The translations under genes were made by a program, and so were the position numbers. A stretch of DNA of 64,000 nucleotides, taken from Paratinospora sagittata (lineage: Eukaryota > Streptophyta > Magnoliopsida > Ranunculales > Menispermaceae). The stretch spans positions 20,337,115 to 20,401,114 of the forward strand of contig CM069604.1 in assembly GCA_035771175.1 (NCBI GenBank). The letters run 5' to 3'. Within the stretch, counting starts at the first letter, position 1; each line of letters begins with the position of its first letter. This document shows positions 27,801 to 39,669 of the stretch, in pieces. Under the pieces are notes generated by a model. It had not been told where the DNA came from, did no database searches, and saw only the letters and a list, made by a program, of their open reading frames with translations.

Positions 27801-30800
27801 GTTGTTTTGGGCGTGTGAGACAATGGGAATCATGAAGGTGTGAGTAGAGAATATTTCAATTAAGATAACCTGGCAAAACTGTGTAAGGAATAGAAAAATC
27901 GAGCAAGCAGAAGTGTCAACATTTTTCTCGTTATAAATATTAGATTTTAGTCCAAGAGTTGGGTCGCGTGCTATTGGGTTGTGTATCATGTTCTCTATTG
28001 ACAGGTAGCAGGCTATAGCAGGTCGATATACACATACCCGAGAACTCGTGTTTTTCAGACTTTTCGATAACGTGTTATCAAGGCCTATAGCTCGCTATTG
28101 CCCATTTTACTAAAAATAGAAAGATCACGACAACAGCTTTATTGCGAGTTATCAAATGGGATACCGCGCTATAGACAATTTTCCAGAAAAACAAATGTTT
28201 TATTATAGAACCCTATCAGCGTGCTATCAACACTGATAGTGCGCTAGTGCCTTCTGAAAAGTTTTGGCAAATTGCTGGATAGCCTTATTGTTGAAAAACT
28301 AAAGAATCGTTCCATTAACTCAAAACATATTGATATAAGATTAAAAACTATTAAAAAATTTAAAACTACTGAAATTATGATTAAAAACTTTCGAAAAACA
28401 TCTTTTCAAAATGAAATACTATATCGAAGTGATTTTGAAGACTTTGTAATTTTCAGAGTTTTAGTGCTGAGATTGATCGAGAAGTTACCCTACACCCCAA
28501 AGCTAAAACTAATGCATTAGACATTAGATATGTCTTCAATCATCGAGGTTGATCTTTGTAGACTTCGAAAGGAGGTTATCTGCACGTCAGTTTGCAATTT
28601 TCATTCGTTTTGAAGTTTTTTTGGGCAAATGCAAGAATCATGACTTTCTTCTATTTAAACACTCTTTGGAAAGCTCTGTCTAACTTGCAAAAATCGTGTG
28701 TGTTCTATCTTTGAAAATCAGAGAATGATTGTTTTATAAAATTAGCAGTCGCAGGGTAAAGAGTAAGAGAGTACCGAATGATTTGAATTCAAAACGTTGT
28801 TTAATCTAAAGTTATTTTGGGCGTGCGAGACAATGTGAATCTGGTGATAGTAGAGAATATTTCAATTAAGATAAACTTCGAAAACTGTGTAAGGAATAGA
28901 AAAATCGAGCAAGCAGAAGTGTCAACATTTTTCTCTTTATAAATTTTAGATTTTAGTCCAAGACTTGGATCGCTTGCTATTGGGTTGTGTATCATGTTCT
29001 CTATTGACAGATAGCAGGCTATAGCAGGTCGATATACACAAACTAGAGAACTCGAGTCTTTCAGACTTCCCGATAGCGTGTTATCAAGGCCTATAGCGCG
29101 CTATTGCCCATTTTACTTAAAATAGAAAGATCACGACAACAGCTTTATTGCGAGTTATCAAATGGGATCCCGCGCTATAGACAATTTTCCAGAAAAACAA
29201 ATGTTTTATTATAGAACCCTATCAGCGTGCTATCAACACTGATAGTGCGCTAGTGCCTTCTGAAAAGTTTTGGCAAATTGCTGGATAGCCTTATTGTTGA
29301 AAAACTAAAGAATCGTTCCATTAACTCAAAACATATTGATATAAGATTAAAAACTATTAAAAAATTTAAAACTATTGAAATTATGATTAAAACCTTTCGA
29401 AAAACATCTTTTCAAAATGAAATACTATATCGAAGTGATTTTGAAGACTTTGTAATTTTCAGAGTTTTAGTGCTGAAACTAATGCATTAGACATTAGATA
29501 TGTCTTCAATCTTCGAGGTTGATCTTTGTAGACTTCGAAAGGAGGTTATCTGCACGTCAGTTTGCAATTTTCATTCGTTTTGAAGTTTTTTTGGGCAATT
29601 GCAAGAATCACGACTTTCTTCTATTTAAACACTCTTTGGAAAGCTCTGTCTAACTTGCAAAAATCGTGTGTGTTCTATCTTTGAAAATCAGAGAATGATT
29701 GTTTTATAAAATTAGCAGTCGCAGGGTAAAGAGTAAGAGAGTACCGAATGATTTGAATTCAAAACGTTGTTTAATCTAAAGTTATTTTGGGCGTGCGAGA
29801 CAATGTGAATCTGGTGATAGTAGAGAATATTTCAATTAAGATAAACTTCGAAAATTGTGTAAGGAATAGAAAAATCGAGCAAGCATAAGTGTCAACATTT
29901 TTCTCTTTAGAAATATTAGATTTTAGTCGAAGACTTGGATCGCGTGCTATTGGGTTGTGTATCATGTTCTCTATTGACAGATAGCAGGCTATAGCAGGTC
30001 GATATACACATACCCGAGAACTCGTGTTTTTCAGACTTTTCGATAGCGTGTTATCAAGGTCTATAGCGCGCTATGCCCATTTTACTTAAAATAGAAAGAT
30101 CACCACAACATCTTTATTGCGAGTTATCAAAGGGGATAACGCGCTATATACAATTTTCCAAAAAATAAATGTTTTACAATAAAACCCTATCAGCGTGTTA
30201 TCAACACTGATAGTGCGCTAGTGCCTTCTGGAGAGTTTTGGCAAATTGGTGGATAGCCTTATTTTTGAAAAAATAAAGAATCATTCCATTAACTCAAAAC
30301 ATATTGATATAAGATTAAAAAGTTTTAAAAAATTCAAAACTTATTGAAATTATGATTAAAACCTTTCGAAAAACATCTTTTCAAAATAAAGTACTATATC
30401 GAAGTGATTTTGAAGACTTTGCAATTTTCAAAGTTTTAGTGCTGAGATTGATCGAGAAGTTACCCTACACCCCAAAAGCTAAAACTAATGCATTAGACGT
30501 GAGATATGTCTTCAATCTTTGAGGTTGATCTTTGTAGACTTCGAAAGAAGGTTATCTGCACGACAGTTTGCAATTTTGATTCGTTTTGAACTTTGTTTGG
30601 GCAAATGCAAGAATCACGACTTTCTTCAATTTAAACACTCCTCGAAAAGCTCAGTCTAACTTGCAAAAATTGTGTGTGCTCTATCTATGAAAATCAGAGA
30701 ATGAGGGTTTTATAAAATTAGCAGTTGTAGGTTAAAGAGCAAGAGAGTACAGAATGATTTGAATTCAAAACGTTGTTTAATCTAAAGTTGTTTTGGGCGT

Positions 30801-33800
30801 GTGAGACAATGGGAATCATGAAGGTGTTAGTAGAGAATATTTCAATTAAGATAACCTGGCAAAACTGTGTAAGGAATAGAAAAATCGAGCAAGCAGAAGT
30901 GTCAACATTTTTCTCTTTAGAAATATTAGATTTTAGTCGAAGACTTGGATCGCTTGCTATTGGGTTCTGTATCATGTTCCCTATTGACAGATAGCACGCT
31001 ATAGCAGGTCGATATACACAAACCCGAGAACTCGTGTTTTTCAGACTTTCCGATAGCGTGTTATCAAGGCCTATATCGCGTTATTGCGCATTTTACTAAA
31101 AATAGAAAGATCACGACAACAGCTTTATTGCGAGTTATCAAATGGGATACCGCGCTATAGACAATTTTCCATAAAAAGAAATGTTTTATTATAGAACCCT
31201 ATCAGCGAGCTATCAACGCTGATAGTGCGCTAGTGCCTTCTGGAAAGTTTTGGCAAATTGCTGGATAGCCTTATTTTTGAAAAACTAAAGAATCATTCCA
31301 TTAACTCAAAACATATTGATATAAGATTAAAAGCTTTTAAAAAATTCAAAACTTATTGAAATTATGATTAAAACCTTTCGGAAAACATCTTTTTAAAATG
31401 AAATACTATATCGAAGTGATTTTGAAGACTTTGCAATTTTCAGAGTTTTAGTGCTGAGATTTATCGAGAAGTTACCCTACACCCCAAAGCTAAAACTAAT
31501 GCATTAGACATGAGATATGTCTTCAATCTTCGAGGTTGATCTTTGTAGACTTCGAAAGGAGGTTATCTGCACGACAGTTTACAATTTTGATTCGTTTTGA
31601 AGTTTGTTTGGGCAAATGCAAGAATCACGATTTTCTTCTATTTAACACTCTTTGGAAAGCTCCGTCTAACTTGCAAAAATCGTGTGTGTTCTATCTTTGA
31701 AAATCAGAGAATGAGGGTTTTATAAAATTAGCAGTTGCAGGTTAAAGAGTAAGTGAGTACAGAATGATTTGAATTCAAAACGTTGTATAATCTAAAGTTG
31801 TTTTGGGCATGCGAGACAATGGGAATTTGGTGTTAGTAGAGAATATTTCAATTAAGATAACCTAGCAAAACTGTGAAAGGAATAGAAAAATCGAGCAAGC
31901 AGAAGCGTCAACATTTTTCTCTTTAGAAATTTTAGATTTTAGTCCAAGACTTGGATCGCTTGCTATTGGGTTGTGTATCATGTTCTTTATTGACAGATAG
32001 CAGGCTATAGCAGGTCGATATACCCAAACTAGAGAACTCGTGTTTTTAAGACTTTCCGATAGCGTGTTATCAAGGCCTATAGCGCGCTGTTGCCCATTTT
32101 ACTAAAAAAAGAAAGATCACAACAATAGCTTTATTGCGAGTTATCAAAGGGGATAACGCGCTACATACAATTTTTCAGAAAAACAAATGTTTTACTATAG
32201 AACCTTATCAGCGTGCTATCAACACTGATAGTGCGCTAGTGCCTTCTGGAAAGTTTTCGCAAACTGCTGCATAGCCTTATTTTTGAAAAACTAAAGAATC
32301 ACTCCATTAACTCAAAACATATTGATATACAATTAAAAACTTTTAAATAATTCAAAACTTATTGAAATTATGATTAAAACCTTTCGAAAAACATCTTTTC
32401 AAAATGAAATACTATATCGAAGTGATTTTGAAGACTTTGCAATTTTCAGAGTTTAGTGCTGAGATTTATCGAGAAGTTACCCTACACCCCAAAGCTAAAA
32501 CTAATGCATTAGACGTGAGATATGTCTTCAATCTTTGAGGTTGATCTTTGTAGACTTCGAAAGGAGGTTCTCTACACGACAGTTTGCAATTTTGATTCGT
32601 TTTGAACTTTGTTTGGGCAAATGCAAGAATCACGACTTTCTTCTATTTAAACACTCCTCGAAAAGCTCAGTCTAACTTGCAATAATTGTGTGTGCTCTAC
32701 CTTTGAAAATCAGAGAATGAGGGTTTTATAAAATTTGCAGTTGTAGGTTAAAGAGCAAGAGAGTACAGAAAGATTTGAATTCAAAACGTTGTTTAATCTA
32801 AAGTTGTTTTGGGCGTGTGAGACAATGAGAATCATGAAGGTGTGAGTAGAGAATATTTCAATTAAGATAACCTGGCAAAACTGTGTAAGGAATAGAAAAA
32901 TCGAGCAAGCAGAAGTGTCAACATTTTTCTCGTTATAAATATTAGATTTTAGTCCAAGAGTTGGGTCGCGTGCTATTGGGTTGTGTATCATGTTCTCTAT
33001 TGACAGGTAGCAGGCTATAGCAGGTCGATATACACATACCCGAGAACTCGTGTTTTTCAGACTTTTCGATAACGTGTTATCAAGGCCTATAGCTCGCTAT
33101 TGCCCATTTTACTAAAAATAGAAAGATCACGACAACAGCTTTATTGCGAGTTATCAAATGGGATACCGCGCTATAGACAATTTTCCAGAAAAACAAATGT
33201 TTTATTATAGAACCCTATCAGCGTGCTATCAACACTGATAGTGCGCTAGTGCCTTCTGGAAAGTTTTGGCAAATTGCTGGATAGCCTTATTGTTGAAAAA
33301 CTAAAGAATCGTTCCATTAACTCAAAACATATTGATATAAGATTAAAAACTATTAAAAAATTTAAAACTATTGAAATTATGATTAAAAACTTTCGAAAAA
33401 CATCTTTTCAAAATTAAATACTATATCAAAGTGATTTTGAAGACTTTGTAATTTTCAGAGTTTTAGTGCTGAGATTGATCGAGAAGTTACCCTACACCCC
33501 AAAGCTAAAACTAATGCATTAGACATTAGATATGTCTTCAATCATCGAGGTTGATCTTTGTAGACTTCGAAAGGAGGTTATCTGCACGTCAGTTTGCAAT
33601 TTTCATTCGTTTTGAAGTTTTTTTGGGCAAATGCAAGAATCACGACTTTCTTCTATTTAAACACTCTTTGGAAAGCTCTGTCTAACTTGCAAAAATCGTG
33701 TGTGTTCTATCTTTGAAAATCAGAGAATGATTGTTTTATAAAATTAGCAGTCGCAGGGTAAAGAGTAAGAGAGTACCGAATGATTTGAATTCAAAACGTT

Positions 33801-35375
33801 GTTTAATCTAAAGTTATTTTGGGCGTGCGAGACAATGTGAATCTGGTGATAGTAGAGAATATTTCAATTAAGATAAACTTCGAAAACTGTGTAAGGAATA
33901 GAAAAATCGAGCAAGCAGAAGTGTCAACATTTTTCTCTTTATAAATTTTAGATTTTAGTCCAAGACTTGGATCGCTTGCTTTTGGGTTGTGTATCATGTT
34001 CTCTATTGACAGATAGCAGGCTATAGCAGGTCGATATACACAAACTAGAGAACTCGAGTCTTTCAGACTTCCCGATAGCGTGTTATCAAGGCCTATAGCG
34101 CGCTATTGCCCATTTTACTTAAAATAGAAAGATCACGACAACAGCTTTATTGCGAGTTATCAAATGGGATCCCGCGCTATAGACAATTTTCCAGAAAAAC
34201 AAATGTTTTATTATAGAACCCTATCAGCGTGCTATCAACACTGATAGTGCGCTAGTGCCTTCTGAAAAGTTTTGGCAAATTGCTGGATAGCCTTATTGTT
34301 GAAAAACTAAAGAATCGTTCCATTAACTCAAAACATATTGATATAAGATTAAAAACTATTAAAAAATTTAAAACTATTGAAATTATGATTAAAACCTTTC
34401 GAAAAACATCTTTTCAAAATGAAATACTATATCGAAGTGATTTTGAAAACTTTGTAATTTTCAGAGTTTTAGTGCTGAAACTAATGCATTAGACATTAGA
34501 TATGTCTTCAATCTTCGAGGTTGATCTTTGTAGACTTCGAAAGGAGGTTATCTGCACGTCAGTTTGCAATTTTCATTCGTTTTGAAGTTTTTTTGGGCAA
34601 ATGCAAGAATCACGACTTTCTTCTATTTAAACACTCTTTGGAAAGCTCTGTCTAACTTGCAAAAATTGTGTGTGTTCTATCTTTGAAAATCAGAGAATGA
34701 TTGTTTTATAAAATTAGCAGTCGCAGGGTAAAGAGTAAGAGAGTACCGAATGATTTGAATTCAAAACGTTGTTTAATCTAAAGTTATTTTGGGCGTGCGA
34801 GACAATGTGAATCTGGTGATAGTAGAGAATATTTCAATTAAGATAAACTTCGAAAATTGTGTAAGGAATAGAAAAATCGAGCAAGCATAAGTGTCAACAT
34901 TTTTCTCTTTAGAAATATTAGATTTTAGTCGAAGACTTGGATCGCGTGCTATTGGGTTGTGTATCATGTTCTCTATTGACAGATAGCAGGCTATAGCAGG
35001 TCGATATACACATACCCGAGAACTCGTGTTTTTCAGACTTTTCGATAGCGTGTTATCAAGGTCTATAGCGCGCTATGCCCATTTTACTTAAAATAGAAAG
35101 ATCACCACAACATCTTTATTGCGAGTTATCAAAGGGGATAACGCGCTATATACAATTTTCCAAAAAATAAATGTTTTACAATAAAACCCTATCAGCGTGT
35201 TATCAACACTGATAGTGCGCTAGTGCCTTCTGGAGAGTTTTGGCAAATTGGTGGATAGCCTTATTTTTGAAAAAATAAAGAATCATTCCATTAACTCAAA
35301 ACATATTGATATAAGATTAAAAAGTCTTAAAAAATTCAAAACTTATTGAAATTATGATTAAAACCTTTCGAAAAA
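27388..35375 (+). repeat. 7988-bp eight-monomer block, second copy
   Basis: This copy reproduces 19400-27387 almost exactly, including the AAAAAGTCTT variant at both 27333 and about 35321. Identity with the first copy fails between about 35340 and 35590, where GAAGTTTGTT/CGACATTC changes to GAACTTTGTT/CGACTTTC. Very few differences were seen, which implies recent duplication (or an assembly duplicate; see findings). Confidence 0.82.
27801..30786 (+). repeat. Three-monomer variant R-S-T (2986 bp)
   Basis: Anchors are at 27801, 28811 and 29781; P and Q are absent. The R monomer here shares the private bases of the R at 19813, such as CGACATTCTTCAATTT, and the T shares GGGCAATTGCAAG with the T at 21793. 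Loss of P-Q by unequal exchange between PQRST units explains the layout. The 36-bp deletion mark is at 29476. Confidence 0.88.
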
Positions 35376-35788
35376 CATCTTTTCAAAATAAAGTACTATA
35401 TCGAAGTGATTTTGAAGACTTTGCAATTTTCAGAGTTTTAGTGCTGAGATTGATCGAGAAGTTACCCTACACCCCAAAAGCTAAAACTAATGCATTAGAC
35501 GTGAGATATGTCTTCAATCTTTGAGGTTGATCTTTGTAGACTTCGAAAGAAGGTTATCTGCACGACAGTTTGCAATTTTGATTCGTTTTGAACTTTGTTT
35601 GGGCAAATGCAAGAATCACGACTTTCTTCAATTTAAACACTCCTCGAAAAGCTCAGTCTAACTTGCAAAAATTGTGTGTGCTCTATCTATGAAAATCAGA
35701 GAATGAGGGTTTTATAAAATTAGCAGTTGTAGGTTAAAGAGCAAGAGAGTACAGAATGATTTGAATTCAAAACGTTGTTTAATCTAAA
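30787..35788 (+). repeat. Five-monomer HOR unit P-Q'-R'-S'-T', copy 3
   Basis: Anchors at 30787, 31797, 32803, 33813 and 34783 match the unit at 22799 with a constant offset of 7988 bp. The private Q' base TTGTATAATC and the S' GCTTGCTTTTGGG recur. One substitution separating the copies is visible at 30431 (A here, G at 22443). The deletion mark lies at 34478. Confidence 0.88.
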
Positions 35789-37329
35789 GTTGTTTTGGGC
35801 GTGTGAGACAATGGGAATCATGAAGGTGTTAGTAGAGAATATTTCAATTAAGATAACCTGGCAAAACTGTGTAAGGAATAGAAAAATCGAGCAAGCAGAA
35901 GTGTCAACATTTTTCTCTTTAGAAATATTAGATTTTAGTCGAAGACTTGGATCGCTTGCTATTGGGTTCTGTATCATGTTCCCTATTGACAGATAGCACG
36001 CTATAGCAGGTCGATATACACAAACCCGAGAACTCGTGTTTTTCAGACTTTCCGATAGCGTGTTATCAAGGCCTATATCGCGTTATTGCCCATTTTACTA
36101 AAAATAGAAAGATCACGACAACAGCTTTATTGCGAGTTATCAAATGGGATACCGCGCTATAGATAATTTTCCATAAAAAGAAATGTTTTATTATAGAACC
36201 CTATCAACGAGCTATCAACGCTGATAGTGCGCTAGTGCCTTCTGGAAAATTTTGGCAAATTGCTGGATAGCCTTATTTTTGAAAAACTAAAGAATCATTC
36301 CATTAACTCAAAACATATTGATATAAGATTAAAAGCTTTTAAAAAATTCAAAACTTATTGAAATTATGATTAAAACCTTTCGGAAAACATCTTTTTAAAA
36401 TGAAATACTATATCGAAGTGATTTTGAAGACTTTGCAATTTTCAGAGTTTTAGTGCTGAGATTTATCGAGAAGTTACCCTACACCCCAACGCTAAAACTA
36501 ATGCATTAGACATGAGATATGTCTTCAATCTTCGAGGTTGATCTTTGTAGACTTCGAAAGAAGGTTATCTGCACGACAGTTTACAATTTTGATTCGTTTT
36601 GAAGTATGTTTGGGCAAATGCAAGAATCACGATTTTCTTTTATTTAACACTCTTTGGAAAGCTCAGTCAAACTTGCAAAAATCGTGTGTGTTCTATCTTT
36701 GAAAATCAGAGAATGAGGGTTTTATAAAATTAGCAGTTGCAGGTTAAAGAGTAAGTGAGTACAGAATGATTTGAATTCAAAACGTTGTTTAATCTAAAGT
36801 TGTTTTGGCATGCGAGACAATGGGAATTTGGTGTTAGTAGAGAATATTTCAATTAAGATAACCTAGCAAAACTGTGAAAGGAATAGAAAAATCGAGCAAG
36901 CAGAAGTGTCAACATTTTTCTCTTTAGAAATTTTAGATTTTAGTCCAAGACTTGGATCGCTTGCTACTGGGTTGTGTATCATGTTCTTTATTGACAGATA
37001 GCAGGCTATAGCAGGTCGATATACCCAAACTAGAGAACTCGTGTTTTTCAGACTTTCCGATAGCGTGTTATCAAGGCCTATAGCGCGCTGTTGCCCATTT
37101 TACTAAAAAAAGAAAGATCACGACAATAGCTTTATTGCGAGTTATCAGAGGGGATAACGCGCTACATACAATTTTTCAGAAAAACAAATGTTTTACTATA
37201 GAACCTTATCAGCGTGCTATCAACACTGATAGTGCGCTAGTGCCTTCTGGAAAGTTTTGGCAAATTGCTGCATAGCCTTATTTTTGAAAAACTAAAGAAT
37301 TACTCCATTAACTCAAAACATAGTGATAT
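35633..37329 (+). repeat. P-Q pair copied from the 17640-19325 segment
   Basis: The interval matches 17640-19325 at an offset of 17993 bp. It shares private marks absent from the other P monomers: CTATAGATAATTTTCC, CTATCAACGAGC and CACCCCAACGC. Differences are few, such as CGATAGTTTAC at about 18590 versus CGACAGTTTAC here. The copy ends at the chimeric junction near 37330. Confidence 0.8.
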
Positions 37330-37966
37330 ACAATTTTCCATAAAAAGAAATGTTTTATTATAGAACCCTATCAGCGAGCTATCAACGCTGATAGTGCGCT
37401 AGTGCCTTCTGGAAAGTTTTGGCAAATTGCTGGATAGCCTTATTTTTGAAAAATTAAAGAATCATTCCATTAACTCAAAACATATTGATATAAGATTAAA
37501 AGCTTTTAAAAAATTCAAAACTTATTGAAATTATGATTAAAACCTTTCGAAAAACATCTTTTTAAAATGAAATACTATATCGAAGTGATTTTGAAGACTT
37601 TGCAATTTTCAGAGTTTTAGTGCTGAGATTTATCGAGAAGTTACCCTACACCCCAAAGCTAAAACTAATGCATTAGACGTGAGATATGTCTTCAATCTTT
37701 GAGGTTGATCTTTGTAGACTTCGAAAGGAGGTTCTCTACACGACAGTTTGCAATTTTGATTCGTTTTGAACTTTGTTTGGGCAAATGCAAGAATCACGAC
37801 TTTCTTCTATTTAAACACTCCTCGAAAAGCTCAGTCTAACTTGCAAAGATCGTGTGTGCTCTATCTATGAAAATCAGAGAATGAGGGTTTTATAAAATTA
37901 GCAGTTGTAGGTTAAAGAGCAAGAGAGTACAGAATGATTTGAATTCAAAACGTTGTTTAATCTAAA
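36799..37966 (+). repeat. Chimeric 1168-bp monomer with ~160-bp partial duplication
   Basis: At 37330-37335 the motif ACAATT joins GTGATAT (normally followed by ACAATTAAAAAC) to TTTCCATAAAAAG, a segment that belongs about 160 bp earlier in the monomer. The stretch containing CTATCA, GCTATCAAC and CTTCTGGAAAG is therefore present twice in this copy. The shared six-base word at the join suggests out-of-register exchange or template switching by microhomology. Confidence 0.82.
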
Positions 37967-38814
37967 GTTGTTTTGGGCGTGTGAGACAATGGGAATCATG
38001 AAGGTGTTAGTAGAGAATATTTCAATTAAGATAACCTGGCAAAACTGTGTAAGGAATAGAAAAATCGAGCAAGCAGAAGTGTCAACATTTTTCTCTTTAG
38101 AAATATTAGATTTTAGTCGAAGACTTGGATCGCTTGCTATTGGGTTCTGTATCATGTTCCCTATTGACAGATAGCACGCTATAGCAGGTCGATATACACA
38201 AACCCGAGAACTCGTGTTTTTCAGACTTTCCGATAGCGTGTTATCAAGGCCTATATCGCGTTATTGCGCATTTTACTAAAAATAGAAAGATCACGACAAC
38301 AGCTTTATTGCGAGTTATCAAATGGGATACCGCGCTATAGACAATTTTCCATAAAAAGAAATGTTTTATTATAGAACCCTATCAGCGAGCTATCAACGCT
38401 GATAGTGCCTTCTGGAAAGTTTTGGCAAATTGCTGGATAGCCTTATTTTTGAAAAACTAAAGAATCATTCCATTAACTCAAAACATATTGATATAAGATT
38501 AAAAGCTTTTAAAAAATTCAAAACTTATTGAAATTATGATTAAAACCTTTCGGAAAACATCTTTTTAAAATGAAATACTATATCGAAGTGATTTTGAAGA
38601 CTTTGCAATTTTCAGAGTTTTAGTGCTGAGATTTATCGAGAAGTTACCCTACACCCCAAAGCTAAAACTAATGCATTAGACATGAGATATGTCTTCAATC
38701 TTCGAGGTTGATCTTTGTAGACTTCGAAAGGAGGTTATCTGCACGACAGTTTACAATTTTGATTCGTTTTGAAGTTTGTTTGGGCAAATGCAAGAATCAC
38801 GATTTTCTTCTATT

Positions 38815-38819
38815 TAAAC
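38815..38819. repeat. Target site duplication TAAAC, left copy
   Basis: TAAAC directly precedes the foldback element and is repeated at 39245-39249. Uninterrupted monomers read CTATTTAAACACTC here with a single TAAAC, so the second copy arose on insertion. Confidence 0.85.
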
Positions 38820-39244
38820 TGTCACACCCTGGGTTGCACAGCGTGCCCCCTACCCAGGTGCGGGCGCACCACCGCAGTGGCGAACGCCTAGCCATTATGG
38901 ATCCATAATATTGTCCCATCTTGGCCAGCCACGCCACACAAGGACGCCGGACACCGAGATCATTTATCCCCCTTGCACAATCCACAGGACAGGGAGGGCC
39001 TCCCCCAAGTTCGAACTCGCAACCTCTTCCTCACAAGGTTAGATTTCGCAACTTGGGGGAGGCCCTATATTATTCATGGTACTGTGAATAATATGGATAA
39101 ATGATCTCGGTGACCGGCGTCCTTGTGTGGCGTGGCTGGCCGAGATGAGACAATATTATGGTATCCATAATGGCTAGGCGTTCGCCCCGAGGGGGTGCGC
39201 CCGTGCCTGGGTAGGGGGCACGCTGTGCAACCCAGGGTGTGACA
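38820..39244. mobile_element. 425-bp GC-rich foldback/MITE-like element
   Basis: The element interrupts one monomer. It begins TGTCACACCC and ends GGGTGTGACA, and it is flanked by a 5-bp duplication (TAAAC). The outer arms, 38820-38969 and 39095-39244, are inverted repeats of 150 bp with a few mismatches (for example GGATCCATAAT against GGATACCATAAT). An inner 16-bp inverted repeat lies at 38996-39011 and 39050-39065 around a 38-bp loop. A third small hairpin pairs 39067-39076 with 39085-39094. The left arm holds a 16-bp palindrome at 38894-38909. It is much richer in G+C than the satellite. It has no transposase frame, so it would be non-autonomous. TG...CA ends with a 5-bp duplication are typical of LTR ends, while long inverted arms fit foldback or MITE-type elements. 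The superfamily stays open. Confidence 0.88.
38996..39065. repeat. Central hairpin of the foldback element
   Basis: GGGCCTCCCCCAAGTT at 38996-39011 is the exact inverse complement of 39050-39065. The loop contains TTCGAACTCGCAACC, which resembles the TTCGAA core of a tRNA T-arm or pol III B-box. No tRNA can be folded around it, so the resemblance alone is recorded. Confidence 0.75.
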
Positions 39245-39249
39245 TAAAC
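39245..39249. repeat. Target site duplication TAAAC, right copy
   Basis: Right-hand partner of 38815-38819. The satellite resumes immediately (CACTCTTGGGAAAGC), so no satellite bases appear to have been lost at the insertion. Confidence 0.85.
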
Positions 39250-39669
39250 ACTCTTGGGAAAGCTTAGTCTAACTTGCAAAAATCGTGTGTGCTCTATCTT
39301 TGAAAATCAAAGAATGAGGGTTTTATAAAATTAGCAGTTGCAGGTTAAAGAGTAAGAGAGTACAGAATGATTTGAATTCAAAACGTTGTTTAATCTAAAG
39401 TTGTTTTTGGCGTGCGAGACAATGGGAATCTGGTGTTAGTAGAGAATATTTCAATTAAGATAACCTGGCAAAACTGTGTAAGGAATAGAAAAATCGAGCA
39501 AGCAGAAGTGTCAACATTTTTCTCTTTAGAAATATTAGATTTTAGTCGAAGACTTGGATCGCTTGATATTGGGTTGTGTATCATGTTCTCTATTTACAGA
39601 TAGCAGGCTATAGCAGGTCGATATACACAGACTAGAGAACTCGTGTTTTTCAGACTTTCCGATAGAGTG

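Noticed and set aside
38708..38908. Open frames across and beside the foldback element (38708-38908, 38797-38985, 39070-39279)
   Set aside because: They cross the satellite-element junctions or lie in the inverted arms. They have no transposase motif, and their existence follows from the GC-rich arms.
39006..39035. tRNA or SINE B-box in the element's central loop
   Set aside because: Only the TTCGAA core is suggestive. There is no A-box at proper spacing, no cloverleaf and no A-rich tail.
38820..39244. Plain solo LTR
   Set aside because: The TG...CA ends and 5-bp duplication fit, but a solo LTR does not normally consist of two 150-bp inverted arms with nested hairpins. It is kept as an unclassified foldback/MITE-like element.
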